Assembly (NCBI RefSeq): GCF_019059575.1
Contig: NW_024881611.1
Coordinates: 497,001 to 561,000, forward strand
DNA: 64,000 bases
Direction: 5' to 3'
Origin: Amphibalanus amphitrite
Lineage: Eukaryota > Arthropoda > Thecostraca > Balanomorpha > Balanidae
The translations under genes and the position numbers were made by a program. Each line of letters starts with the position of its first letter. Within the stretch, counting starts at the first letter, position 1. The notes beneath the pieces were generated by a model. The model worked only from the letters and a program-made list of their open reading frames with translations. It was not told the DNA's origin and made no database searches. Below, in pieces: positions 10,901 through 21,603 of the stretch.

Positions 10901-13900
10901 AGCCGACCTTCTGCACGTCATCAGACCGCGCTTCTGCGAACGGAAACGGAGCCACTAGCTGCGGTGATGTGGACGCTGACAGAAGGTCGGTAATACAAAC
11001 GGATGAGGTTTTGAAAATTGGCGCGAAGATGGCACTAAGATTAATCTGGATTTAAGCCAGGATTGCAGCTATATAAATTGATTAGGACAATGTTACATTG
11101 TTTATAATTTCATAAGCGCATAGTTGTTTCCTACATTCAAATAGGTAGCATCTCTGTAGAATATTTCGGAAATAAATATTCACAGGGACGAAAATTAACC
11201 CGCGCCGGGCCGGTGCTCTGAGATTCCGCGCCGGGCCGGGGGGGGGGGGTGTCTGAACACCCCCTTCTAACTCGGCTCCTGGGCCACGTAGCGACACGCG
11301 TAAAGCGGCAATCGAAAGAACGTCCAAAATAAGGACGAAAACACTTCGGTCATTTTTTGGGTCAGGTCAAAGGTCAGGTTACCAGAGGTCCCCAAAGGTC
11401 AAATGTTCACTATTTCAACATTTTGGAAACTGCCAACGGCTATCTCGGGAACCGATAGAGCTACAGCGCCGCGGAAACGCGCATTCGATAGCCCTTTTAC
11501 AGACCTTTCTGAGTAATGTTCTCAGATTTGACCTCAGGTCAACGGTTTAGCCTCCAGGGGGCAAAAACTCCAAAAATAGCCGTTTTTACGAAAAACGTTT
11601 TTTCGGTAATAACTTTTGACTCAAAAGAGTCATGACATTACTTTTGCCACCATCGTGTTCCTCTCGTCGAGACGCGTCGAATGAACTATAATTTGACCTT
11701 GAAAGGTCAACTTGAAAATTTGACCTCAGGTCAAGGTCATGACCTGACCGGAAAAGGTCATGTTGCATATCAGTCGATCCGCAACGTCGAGCCGAACACA
11801 TCTAAGGCGTTTTCAGCGCTCTAGCACGTCTCTATCAGAAGTTATTAGCGAAAAACTGTTAGATTCTGTTCGTGACCTGAGATGACCTCGGGGACATAAC
11901 GAGGGGTCACAGTTGTCATTTTCCGGTTCAGTGTGTCCATTTTACCTACATCTCGATGTTTGAGAGTGTCTAGAATAACGTTCGTGCAAAACAGACGCTT
12001 TTCAATTTTCTCCCATTGACTTATAATGAAGAGGTCGCAAAATTGACCTGACCTTAGGTCACCGATATCAAAATTCCGAGATATTCATTTTATAGATATT
12101 GTTGCTCTAACCCTCGCCCGTAAACGGTGTTTTGCCACCTTCGCCCATGCAGGGGGGGGGGGTGCGACCCCCCCTTGGCGTTTGAAAACGAAGCGTCGTA
12201 GAGCTTAGCGGAAAAGACCAACGGATTGCTCTCAACGAGATCTCGCGATTGGTGGTATATTTTTAGTTCCTAGGTCAACATTTGACCTACTTATGACCGG
12301 TCAAAGGTCAAATTTTCGGAAAAATCTAACTTTTTCAGATTTCCGCGCCGATTGCGGCAAAACGGTAAGAGATATCGACTTGAAACCTTCACTATCGTGA
12401 TCCATGATCAATTCTCTATCGTTTGGTGTGTATTTCGATGTCATAACTCTAAAAATGATGCGTTGGGAGCATCGGAGGTCTGCAAGGTCATTTGTGCATT
12501 GGGTCACGTCAGGCGTGTGACGTCACTGACCTGACCCTGACCCAAAATGAACTACAAGAAACAACTGACGATGCCTGAAATGGATAGCAAATTCGAATTC
12601 AGGGCATCAAAATACCCCGAAAAGGCATAAAAGTGCAAAAAGTCATTACAGGACAACCGAGGTCACTGACCTTACCTTGACCTTAAGTAACCTTCAAAAT
12701 GTCAACGGACATTGTGCCAATGTCAAATCAGCCTGTTATGATTCTAAAACAATCCATCAGTGTGTCAGGTCAGTCGGCATTTATACCAATGTGAAGCAAT
12801 CTCCAATTTAGCGTAAATCTGGCCGGAGGTTGTTCCCTTTATGACGTCATAACACCGTGACCTGACATGACCTTGACAAAAAAAATACCAAAAGTTGCGC
12901 AAAGGATGCCCCATAGGGTACTGAAAATTTGAGCAGGCTATCTGAAACGGTTCGGCGTGTAGCTAAGAAAAACCTCAGGGGGGGGGGGTTGCACCAACCC
13001 CGTCCCCCCTACATGGGCGAGGGTTAATCAATCGCTGAAAGTTTCAAGGCAATCGATCAATCGGTGTAGCTATGACGAGCATTCTTATTTTTTCTGAGGT
13101 GAGGTCACTTGACGTGACCTGGTGACCTGACCTAAGGTGACCTGGGTCTGAAATTTTCACAACATGTGCGGAAAAGATGCACGAACAGGTGTGCCAAAAA
13201 CGGCGGCGCGGAGCGCCGCCGTTTTTGAGATATCTGCGAAAAACCGCAGGGGGGTGTTCAAACACCCCCCCCCCCGGCCCGGCGCGGGTTAATTCGATGT
13301 GGCAATAATCTCCCGGCCTCGCTTGATCACTCAAAACATACGATGTCAACTACGCAAGCTACCAAAGCTATTATTACGAGCGAGCGAGCGCAGCGAGCGA
13401 AGTGAGTCTTTTCAATATAACGGAAAAATCTCAGTATGAGCGGCCCGGCCCGGCCCGGCCCGGCCCGGCCTGTAACGCTTTTGAGAGGCTTATATCTCAG
13501 CAACCGCTGGACCGATTGGCCTGCGGTCTTTTTTGTTGGGTAGCCCCATCCCTTCTACCCCGTAATTGACTACTTTTGATACATCTCAGTGACCGTCGTG
13601 GCACGTGCCACGTGAAAAGTCAAGGGTGTTCAAGCTGTTTTGCAAAAGTAGTGATTTTGAGAGGCTCATATCTCAGCAGCCGCTTGGGCGATTGACTTGC
13701 GGTAATTTTTGTAGGGTAGCAGCATCCCTTCTACCCAAAATAGGATACTCTCGATGCATGTGGGTCACCCCCAGTGCACGTGCAAAATACAACAATAAGA
13801 GGTGCCAAATTTGTTCCCATTTCAGTAACTCGGTAAATACTGGGGAGATTTCGCTGAAACTTGGCATACAGGTAGGCACCCACCAGGCAATGCATTCCCA

Positions 13901-16900
13901 TGTGTTGCGGTTAGGGTGCTACTGCACGTGCGCACGTGCAGGGGGCGTTTCCAGATCTCGAGAACGGCTGGGCCGATTGCGCTCAAATTTGGTACACGGT
14001 TGGGGACCGGTTAGTAGGGTGCCGTGCAAAAGTCATTTTGGACCCCGTTTGCACGTGCGCACGTGCAGAATGCCGTTTCCAGATCTCAGGAACGGCTGGG
14101 CCGATTGCGTTCAAATTTGGCACACCGCTAGCGACCGGTTAGAAGGGTGCTTTGCACAAGCCCGTTGGAAGTACCCTCTCGCCCTTCCGCACGTGCAGGG
14201 CTCACTATCTCGCTCGCTCGTTCTTCGCCCAAAAGGCGTTTTACTGGTTTCAGCAATTCATTCATAATAGAATTGATGCTTAAAATTGAATGATTACGAG
14301 CGAGTGAGCGAAGCGAAGTCTTTTTAATATAACGGAAAAATCTCAGTATGAGCGGCCCGGCCCGGCCCGGCCTGTAACGCTTTTGAGAGGCTTATATCTC
14401 AGCAACCGCTGGACCGATTGGCCTGCGGTCTTTTTTTGCTGGGTAGCCCCATTCCTTCTACCCCGTAATTGACTACTTTTGATACATCTCAGTGACCGTC
14501 GTGGCACGTGCCACGTGAAAAGTCAAGGGTGTTCAGGCTGTTCTGCAAAAATAGTGATTTTGAGAGGCTCATATCTCAGCAGCCGCTTGGGCGATTGTCT
14601 GGCGGTAATTTTTGTAGGGTAGCTGCATCCCTTCTACCAGAGGTAAGATACTCTTGATCTATGTTAGGCACCCCCACTGCACGTGCAAAATACAAAAAGA
14701 GGAGGTGCCAAATTTGTTCCCATTTCAATAACTTACTTCAGGAACGCTCCATTTCATTTTCAAACAGTTAAGAGCATGATAAGCAAATAATGTAAATTGG
14801 GGCGTATTTGGCTCATTTTTGTCTTGATAGGTGCACTTCAAAATGACCGCCTAAAACCGCGATTTTGCGCATGCCAGAATAATTCATGAAACACAATCAA
14901 CAGTTTTTTCCGTAGATGAACGTGCACATTATGCTTCAGTGCAAAACAGAAAAAGGATGCATCAGTAGTGATTTGTAGCAGTGCCTCACTGTTCTTCAGT
15001 ACTGATAATAAGGCGCAAGCCAAGAACACACGGAGTAGACCACGTACCTCACACGGCTAATCAATTATATCGGTCTTATGACAGCCATCTCACTGACGTA
15101 TTACGTTACAGCATATGTAAGAAGGTTACGGCTCCAATTATACATCCTAGCATAGGTGTCGTTTCATATATGACTGCTACTGGCAGGGTCCGATCCCTAA
15201 AATAGCCTCCGTACTTCTACATAACTGCTATGGCTTTGAATTCTAAGAATGACATTGATAGTCTCAAATTAGTCCTTGGATACCCACCACATTTTTGAAA
15301 AGTGACGCCCTTTAGTTTCACTGCCATGAATGTACACAGGAGTATTAACTTGCTTCACATGCTGTATAAACTAAAGCTTTTTATAGCTTGAGAGAACTAC
15401 CTCAGACCTCTTACTTTTAACAACTGGTTTCTACTATGATCATATGTAGCGGTACGTTCTCGAGACATGGGAGCGGACTCTGCAGTTGCACACGTGCATA
15501 GTGGCACCCTAACCGTGAGAAATGGAATTGCGCTGCCCGGTGGGTGCCCGTTGATATGCAAAGATTTGGAGCAATCGGCCCAGATAAATGGGCCCTGAGT
15601 TATTGCAACGGAAATAAGCTTGACATCTATTCACTTTGCACGTGACACGTGCGCCGTGCAGTGGTGTTCACCCACATGTTGTCGAGAACGCACAGACGCG
15701 TTTTGCACTCGTACATTTTTGTGTGCAAGCGGTGGCTTTAATCTGTACTGTCTTATAGAAGAATATTCAAACTGAAAATATGTTGCATCTATACCCCCTA
15801 AAATGCATTTGTTTGTCTTCGTTCACTTTATGTGTATATTATACTGTTTGCGGTTGAGACTTCTGGTGTCCTGGGTCCGGCGGCCACAGGTCTCATGAAG
15901 GAGCTTGGCCGTCGGCTGACGTGCCGCACCGGGGACAAACGAGAAACAGTCTGGCTGGCACAAAGGGTTTCAATCGCTGTGGCAAGGGGCAACGCTGCCT
16001 CCGTGCTGGCCACAGCTAAACCAGCAGCGGCCAACAGAACGGGACCGTCACCGACGCCATCGTCCAGGCTGACCCCGAGCATGAGCACTCCGTCAATCGA
16101 GGCACCGGATGACGAGTCTGCTGCGGGGCCGCCGCTGGACTCAGTGGCTGACCCACCGGACCACCCACCACCACTGACCCCTGCGGACGGCTGTCGAGAG
16201 GAGCTGCGCATGACACGCTCGCGGTCCTCTTCCCTGTGCTGTCCCGGAGCGTGCGCGTGTCCGACTCTCAACAGCAGGTCCAGGATTTGAGCGGACCGTG
16301 GCCTGCTCAATGCTCATGTAAAGTGTGAATTTTGTATGCGTTCTGCTCTACACGTAGGCAGTTGATCGCTTTAAGCCGGGGATGTGTGAATCCCATATGT
16401 AGGGGAAGGAGGGTGAATTGCGCCACCTTAAGGAAAAACGCTAATTGTAAGAAAACCGCTGGAGATATAAGCATGCACTAGTAACCATTTCAAAGAGGAA
16501 CTCATTAGCTACGATTTAAGAGCCTCCCGATCAATTAAGAATGTTTCGTTTGCTTCCGACAGCTGCTTTTCAGAAACATGCAAAAGGGCGCATTTACCGA
16601 CAACTGCTGTAAATTGCGCCAGGGGGATGGCGCAATTAGAATCCAATTGCGCCCTATACTTAAACATGGCTAAGCGAATGAGACGGAATGCATACACCCA
16701 GGCAGTGTAATGTCATTGCGGCTTACTTAAACATTTATAATGTTAATCAGGCTGGATAAATAATAAATGTAGATATAAATCGCGATGTTTTTTGCCCAGG
16801 TAAATAACTTTACATGTGTCCGTATGTTTGTAAAAGTGCAACGAAAACGTTTTATGTAACCGACTAGATATATGTGAAAGTATGGTCAAATTTTCAATCG

Positions 16901-18064
16901 TTTCTCTCAAAATTATTAATTTTTATCGTTTCGACAACTTGTTGACATCAGTTTTTACTTTTTGATCATAGCTGTCACCTCTCACGCCCGAGTCCATGTT
17001 GAAAATGCCGTATTTTGTCGATTACACCACAAGTTGGCAGCCTAAATGGCAGCTGCATTATAAGTTTGACGAGAGAAATAATTTGCGGACTGGCGACAGC
17101 GGGCTGCTCCCCTGCCTGGCACTAAACTCCTTTTTTATTGCAATCAGTTAATGGTGCATTGATATTGTCGTGATACAATAGCTACACCATTATTCTATTT
17201 GCGCCCCCATGGCGCAATTGCCATGGGCGCAATTAGAATTGAGGTACTTTTTAATAAAAGCGTAGAAGTTATCATAAATATGCTGAAGGAAGTTTACTGT
17301 TTAAGTGAAATATAATGAAAAAATGGGCTTTCTTTCTAAATATCACTCTGAAAATCACACACGTATCACAGATTTTTATAGCCAACGGTTCAAAATACTG
17401 CAAAAAAGCTAAGAAAACGCCGTAATATCTTTGATGGCGTAACTGAGCCCTGCTGATTGGCTTCGTCGGAGAGCCTGGGCCATAAAATGAACTATCAGGT
17501 GGTGAAAATATTGTTTTCGAACACAAAATTATAAACATGCCATTGAATTCGTGGGAATGTTGGTGGGCGCAATTGGTTTGGAGGGCGCAATACACCCACT
17601 TTCCCCTAATGAATAATAATATATTGTCGAGCCCAAGGGCCCATCACAGAAAAAAAAGAAAATTATACTGTTTCTGTTGCAGTTTCTAATGTTTTCTGTC
17701 TTGCAGGATTTTGATTTCTAATGTTTGATGTGAAAATGCCTATTGTTACTGGAAGGTCTACATATTTCGTTCAAACTTTTCTCATTAGGTTGAAGTGTTT
17801 TAAGGTTATCGAGGATGGCGTTTGTATTCACTCATCACTTCGATAACCCTCGAGCGATCGCTCGCTCGCCTACCAAAAGACCACAGGCACTCGATCTCCA
17901 GGCACTCGATCGCTTACCTCCGGTGCCTCTGGATACTCTCTGAGTTCGTTAGACAGCTGGGCGACTATCTCGTTCGAGATGTCCGGTCGAAAGGAGGCGG
18001 CCCGCGTCCCGGCCACCATCACTAGGGCCAGCAGCGACAGGGAGCTGCTCCGACACGACGGCAT
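7738..18064 (-). CDS. secreted cysteine-rich protein, four coding exons
   Basis: Reading the minus strand, the coding exons are 18064-17918, 10933-10763, 8975-8760 and 7929-7738. All introns have GT/AG borders in phase 0, and the lengths sum to 726 nt (241 aa plus stop). Residues 1-22 form a signal peptide (hydrophobic LSLLALVMVAGTRA). The mature part carries 16 cysteines in three similar blocks: two with a CxCP pair and the last with CxC (FCDCP, HCRCP, NCACA). A dibasic KR follows the exon 1-2 junction. I do not recognise the protein securely. The cysteine layout recalls arthropod secreted proteins annotated as U-scoloptoxin(11)-like, which also occur in non-venomous arthropods; this is an impression, not evidence of venom function. 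Linking the signal-peptide exon across the 7-kb intron is inference from matching phase and strand, so an extra exon could be missing. Confidence 0.6.
8109..8383 (+). mobile_element. TA-flanked MITE, copy 1
   Basis: The 275-bp element has ends GCCGTTTTCACG and CGTGAATACGGT, bordered by TA on both sides. A second copy in the opposite orientation lies at 19696-19976. It sits in the last intron of the cysteine-rich gene. The interior has repeated GGTGCAGAT-type words and no open frame. TA flanks suggest a Tc1/mariner-type relative. Confidence 0.75.
8760..8975 (-). CDS. cysteine-rich gene, exon 3
   Basis: The acceptor is CGCCAG|TAC and the donor AAG|GTAGGC. The exon has 72 codons in phase 0 with five cysteines, including HCRCPAGHQ. 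A near copy of the last bases of the exon lies about 40 bp into the intron (8720-8745), a small local duplication. Confidence 0.65.
8990..9055. repeat. intronic minisatellite, left part
   Basis: Units of about 30 bp follow the pattern GGTCACAACCCTGTCAGAGAGGA. The array resumes at 10519 and is interrupted by a hAT-like insertion. Confidence 0.7.
9064..10510. mobile_element. hAT-like non-autonomous element with 8-bp target duplication
   Basis: The termini are inverted (CATGGGCGTAGGAAC against CATAAGCGTAGGAAC). The octamer CACAGGAT flanks both ends, at 9056-9063 and 10511-10518. An 8-bp duplication is typical of the hAT superfamily. The subterminal parts repeat GGGTGCA words. There is no transposase frame. 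It is inserted into a minisatellite in intron 2 of the cysteine-rich gene and itself contains a TTAA element. Confidence 0.75.
9241..10148. mobile_element. TTAA-type, piggyBac-like element (copy 2, nested)
   Basis: The element begins CCCTCGCATGTG after TTGA and ends CGCGAGGG before CTAA; both flanks are one base from TTAA. Subterminal C-run/G-run blocks and many AGGTCA/TGACCT words match the family. The left part is closely similar to the fragment starting at 23093. Confidence 0.6.
10519..10660. repeat. intronic minisatellite, right part
   Basis: This is the continuation of the 30-bp unit repeat (CCTGTCAGGAACGGGG and relatives) on the far side of the hAT-like insertion. Confidence 0.7.
10763..10933 (-). 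CDS. cysteine-rich gene, exon 2
   Basis: The acceptor is TTCGCAG|AAG and the donor AAG|GTCAGT. The exon has 57 codons in phase 0 and encodes five cysteines, including FCDCPGRQSC. It ends in QYK, which joins YC of the next exon. Confidence 0.65.
11199..13288. mobile_element. TTAA-type, piggyBac-like element (copy 3) with a nested copy
   Basis: TTAA lies at 11195-11198 and 13289-13292. The ends are CCCGCGCCGGGCCGG and its complement. Each end has a hairpin whose loop-side stem is GTGT..ACAC between a G-run and a C-run. The core is dense in AGGTCA/TGACCT, including direct repeats such as AGGTCAAAGGTCA. It is interrupted by another TTAA element. It is homologous to copy 26975-28243, which lacks the nested insertion. 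Confidence 0.8.
12111..13023. mobile_element. TTAA-type, piggyBac-like element nested in copy 3
   Basis: The ends are CCCTCGCCCGTA and TACATGGGCGAGGG, flanked by CTAA and TTAA. Hairpins of G-run/C-run type lie just inside both ends. The paralogous element at 26975-28243 has an uninterrupted TTTA at the matching site (28011-28014), which supports insertion at a TTAA-like tetramer. Confidence 0.8.
13373..14740. repeat. CACGTG-rich repeat block with a duplicated 450-bp unit
   Basis: Copy A (about 13373-13835) and copy B (about 14293-14735) are near-identical. Both start with a GAGCGAGCGAG run and a GGCCC pentamer array. Between them are about 120-bp units containing AACGGCTGGGCCGATTGC and GCACGTGCGCACGTGC. 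CACGTG is the canonical E-box. A related fragment lies at about 15470-15680. No coding potential is evident. Confidence 0.8.
15832..16290 (+). pseudogene. possible transposon-derived coding fragment
   Basis: The 152-codon open frame contains LMKELGRRLTCRTGDKRETVWLAQRVSIAVARGNAAS. That arrangement (GPAA, elGrrL, tGD.RET.wL.QR.siA..RGNAAsvl) recalls a C-terminal motif I remember from transposon-associated metazoan proteins; the exact family is not certain. The rest is Pro- and Ser-rich. It lies inside intron 1 of the minus-strand cysteine-rich gene. A minus-strand frame over the same bases is probably a shadow. Confidence 0.35.
16400..17608. mobile_element. inverted-repeat element with GGCGCAATT motifs
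   Basis: The left end TAGGGGAAGGAGGGTGAATT and the complementary right end (ACACCCACTTTCCCCTA) form terminal inverted repeats. ATG abuts both sides, as a possible 3-bp duplication; TA is an alternative. The word GGCGCAATT or its complement recurs near both ends and in two internal palindromic clusters (about 16610-16655 and 17200-17240). No transposase was seen. Confidence 0.65.
17918..18064 (-). CDS. cysteine-rich gene, exon 1 (signal peptide)
   Basis: The exon has an ATG at 18064-18062, 49 codons, and the strong donor GAG|GTAAGC after 17918. It encodes the signal peptide and an acidic segment with NELREYPEAPE. A CT-rich tract (GA on the plus strand) lies about 125 bp upstream of the ATG. 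Confidence 0.6.
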
Positions 18065-18185
18065 CCCGTCCCGGTGTGTGACCTGCCCGCGCCGCCGCCG
18101 ACGTTCCCACGACTGGCTCGCCCACCGGCACCGACGCACTCTTATAGCCGTGCGACACGGCGCCGGCGGTCGCGCTGGCATGGGT

Positions 18186-18249
<64 letters not shown>

Positions 18250-18250
18250 A
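18186..18250. repeat. (GA)n microsatellite followed by a G-run
   Basis: About 26 GA units are followed by a run of ten G. It lies about 125 bp upstream of the start codon of the minus-strand cysteine-rich gene, so it may sit in its promoter or 5' leader. Confidence 0.9.
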
Positions 18251-18259
18251 GGAAGGGAG

Positions 18260-19690
18260 GGATAAGAGCAGCGTAAACAAAGTTCTGCGGGCATATATTG
18301 ATATTGCTCTGTTCATGACCGAGTGAAGGAGTGTTTGTAGACATAGATCACCGTGTCGTTTTGTAATTATATAGCATACTTGATTGCCAAAAGTTTTAGT
18401 GCTCAGCTCATTGGCTATGCCAGATATGCATGTTGCATGTGCATTGAATACTTGGAATGTGACAAACCGGCACCAGTGGCCAAAGTTAAAAAATGACAAG
18501 CTTTCGTTTTAACTTCTTTATAGTCATAATTATGTTTGCTTTTAGTTTGATGCTGTAATATTCATACAACTAATTGATATTTTAAGATAATGTGGTCTTG
18601 CAGTGCATCAAAGCGCAATAAATGATCATCCCACCCTTTAATCCCCAGACACAAACTGTTCTCTTGAAACGATGTCAAACACCTAAATGTTTCACTCTAA
18701 GCTACTTGCATGTATTATTATTCGAGGAAGACTTCACCGAAAGGCTCAAATGCCACGGCGAGTTACTATAATTTATGATGAGCAGCGGAGCCAGAGTTCG
18801 CGGGACGGGCGTGACTGCGTAACAATTTGTATAATTTATGTATTTTCACAACATTTGTGAAAATGTATAAAAACATTTGTTTTCAGCTTACAAAATGTCA
18901 CACAATTATAATGGGGTGAATAAATACCGCGACGGCTAATAAACTGGAGGCTTTCTAATGTTTCTGGACCAATTTTTAATTATATCGGTGGCTTAACATT
19001 TTTTGCAACACATAAAGAAAAAATGTAGGTACATAGTGTTATATGGTGACCGATATAAGATGGCCGTTTACATTGAAGTAGTTACTTTGGGTATTTTATA
19101 TAAATGTGTCGAAATCATTACTCATAGCATCGTCTCATAAAGCCAAAGGACATGTCATCTGAAATTTTATCATGCTTTTCACATCGTGCCTGATTTTGTC
19201 ACTCATAAAAACAGATATGCGCAGTTTTGCGACCTATCAAGGGACATCGAATAACCAGCCCGCCCTGCATGCCCCCGGGGCAGGCATATCCCGCAAGGTC
19301 AAACCGTCAAACCACACTGGCCTCTCGTGTTACACACCACGCTAAGCAATAGCGTGCAGAGAAATTGTCCTGAAGTCCCAGTCCCTGTTGGCACCCCTGC
19401 GATCGCGCCGATGAATCATCTAGCCCACGCCTGCACACGGCGCTCACACTTACCGGGAACGGTGGGGACGCGGTGCGCCAGAGGCCACATTTGAGACACT
19501 CATGTGATGTCGGTGTCAATGACGGGCGCTCCAGGCGCGGAGGTCGAGTACTGAGAATCGTGCTGGTGAAAAGAAGGATGCTTCTTGCTTGCTTGATGCT
19601 TGAAGGTGAAGGAAGGAAGGATGGTGAAGAAGGAAGCTCATGCTTGATTCACCATTGATGGTCGGAAGCTGTCTTTACTCATTTGCTCAC
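18260..19690. other. intergenic stretch, nothing convincing
   Basis: The sequence is AT-rich. A minus-strand open frame at 19307-19519 ends near a consensus donor (CCCG|GTAAGTGTG, about 19455), but no start, acceptor or family was recognised. Confidence 0.4.
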
Positions 19691-19695
19691 TATTA

Positions 19696-19976
19696 GCCGT
19701 TTTCACGATGTTATATCCGGCGAGTGCACCTAATTTGACCAAATCTGCACCTAATCTCTTTTACAGAAAATATTTTCATTTTATTTTTATGAGTTTATTT
19801 CAGTGTTTTAATCGATGGTATTGTCTGCTAATATGACAGAGCAGGTATATAAGCAATTAGTACAACCCTAGCTGATAGCTACTAAGAGACACACTGAACC
19901 TAATTTGACCAAATCTGCACCTAATCTGCACCAAATGTGCACCAAATGTGTACCAGATGGCCGCCGTGAAAACGGC
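19696..19976 (-). mobile_element. TA-flanked MITE, copy 2
   Basis: This is the inverted copy of the element at 8109-8383. Its ends are GCCGTTTTCACG and CGTGAAAACGGC with TA on both sides, and its termini match each other better than those of copy 1. Confidence 0.75.
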
Positions 19977-21432
19977 TATAATGATTTTTTGTGTGAAGGT
20001 AAAGCATAAGGTTAGACCGGTGACTGTCAATGCTTACGAGTTTCTTACACGTGTCTACCATGAGCAAGCATTGGAGGTATGATCGGTACATATTTTCCTA
20101 AAGAAAACATCTGCTCTGGCATCTAACGCCAGGTTCTTACCTCATGGGTAAGAAAAAACTGTGGCGCATAAAATGGCGAAACTTTGCGTGGCTAATCATG
20201 CATAAATTTTCCAACGTGCGTATAATTTTTGACCATCTCACTCAGATCTGATGTATGGCCTCAATATCATAAGGGAATTTAGGACAAGTCAAATTGTTTT
20301 AAGTGTCTTGAACAAACGCGTCAAAGGCGCTGGAAATTTTCAGAATCCATGACGTCATTGTCATCTCTACTGATAGGAAATGCAGGATGCCGCTGACAGC
20401 CAGCGGTTATTAAAGTCCGATTTTGCTGTTGACCCGACCTTTGAGGTCACCGAATGATCGGGTGCTTAAAACCTCGGGCGGTCGCTTCCTCTTGTGGAGA
20501 GCATATCACCTCCTTTGTCCGCATAGATCCACAAAATCATTTGCATAGGTCGATAAGAGTCAAGCTCGAGAGGTCCCTGGCGCCGTCAAAGGACGTAAAG
20601 AACGTCCATGCCATCAAAAGGTACTAATCAGTTTACAAGGCATGTATGGATCTGTTTACAGGAGAAGTGTTCACAGTGGACTTTCATTGCATTCAGTGTC
20701 ATTAACCGTTGATTTTAAAACATTGGTCAGCTAAACGGATGGCTATTGGCTATCGCTCCATCGATTAGGTATCGATTGACAATTGGTCCACCGATGCCCA
20801 TATTTCAGCTTCAGTCTTCCTGTTCTTTCTAGCAATCATGCATGCCAAATAACTTTAGAGAATAATTGCTGAATGTCTATTGTCTATCGCTGAACTCGTT
20901 TCCTGGTATCAATAATTTGATTGATAAAAACACTAACCTTTCGTGGGAAAACAAGTTGGTTTCTACGAGTATGTACTAAAAACGTTTGCACAACCCTTAC
21001 GGGTTTGTAACATGGAAAACACCAAGGAAAGGGATCTGAGAAGAATTCTTCAAGTGTCGTCTCGTCTTATAATTACGTTCCTATTTTCTTGCAAACAAAT
21101 CCTTCAGCCATGTGACACTCATTCACATTTCGGATTACCCTTATTTCTATACGTATATATGTTACGGCCCGTTTGAAAACCCGGCCCGTATTAATGCTGC
21201 CCGGCCCGCATTAATACTGACCGGAGACCTGGCCCGTATTAATACGGGCCGGTCAGCATTAATGCGGGCCGCCTTGCCGGTCGGTATTAATGCGGCCGAT
21301 TTAGGTGGGCAGTATTAATGCTGCCCACCTTTTATTTCAAAACTTATCCGTCTGCTGCAAAATCAATTACATTAGCATGTTTTTATAGACGGCGGCTTAC
21401 TGATAAAAGTTGAATGCCATGTGTAAATATTC

Positions 21433-21515
21433 GCCAACCCCGCCTCGAACCCACAACCATTCGATTACAAGACCGGAACATATACCCCGAGACTAGCGAA
21501 CAGATCGAAAGGCAG
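21433..21515 (-). tRNA. degenerate tRNA-Thr-like sequence or SINE head
   Basis: On the minus strand there is an anticodon-arm-like CGGTCTTGTAATCG (TGT anticodon) followed by a B-box-like GGGTTCGAGGC. The 5' part does not pair properly with the 3' acceptor strand and the A box is poor, so this is not a functional tRNA gene by eye. A tRNA-derived SINE remnant is likely. Confidence 0.3.
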
Positions 21516-21603
21516 TGAATTGGGCAAGCAGTTCAAACCAGTGCTCGGCAATGATATGGAACAAAACGTGCTCGAGAAAATAGATGCTATTATACGTGAT
21601 TAA

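Noticed and set aside
15828..16310. Minus-strand frame with ILDLLLRVGHAHA, considered as an exon of the cysteine-rich gene
   Set aside because: The possible acceptors give phase 2, while the upstream exon ends in phase 0. The plus-strand frame over the same bases looks more protein-like.
21433..21515. Functional tRNA-Thr gene
   Set aside because: The acceptor arm does not pair and the A box is poor; it is more likely a SINE or tRNA remnant.
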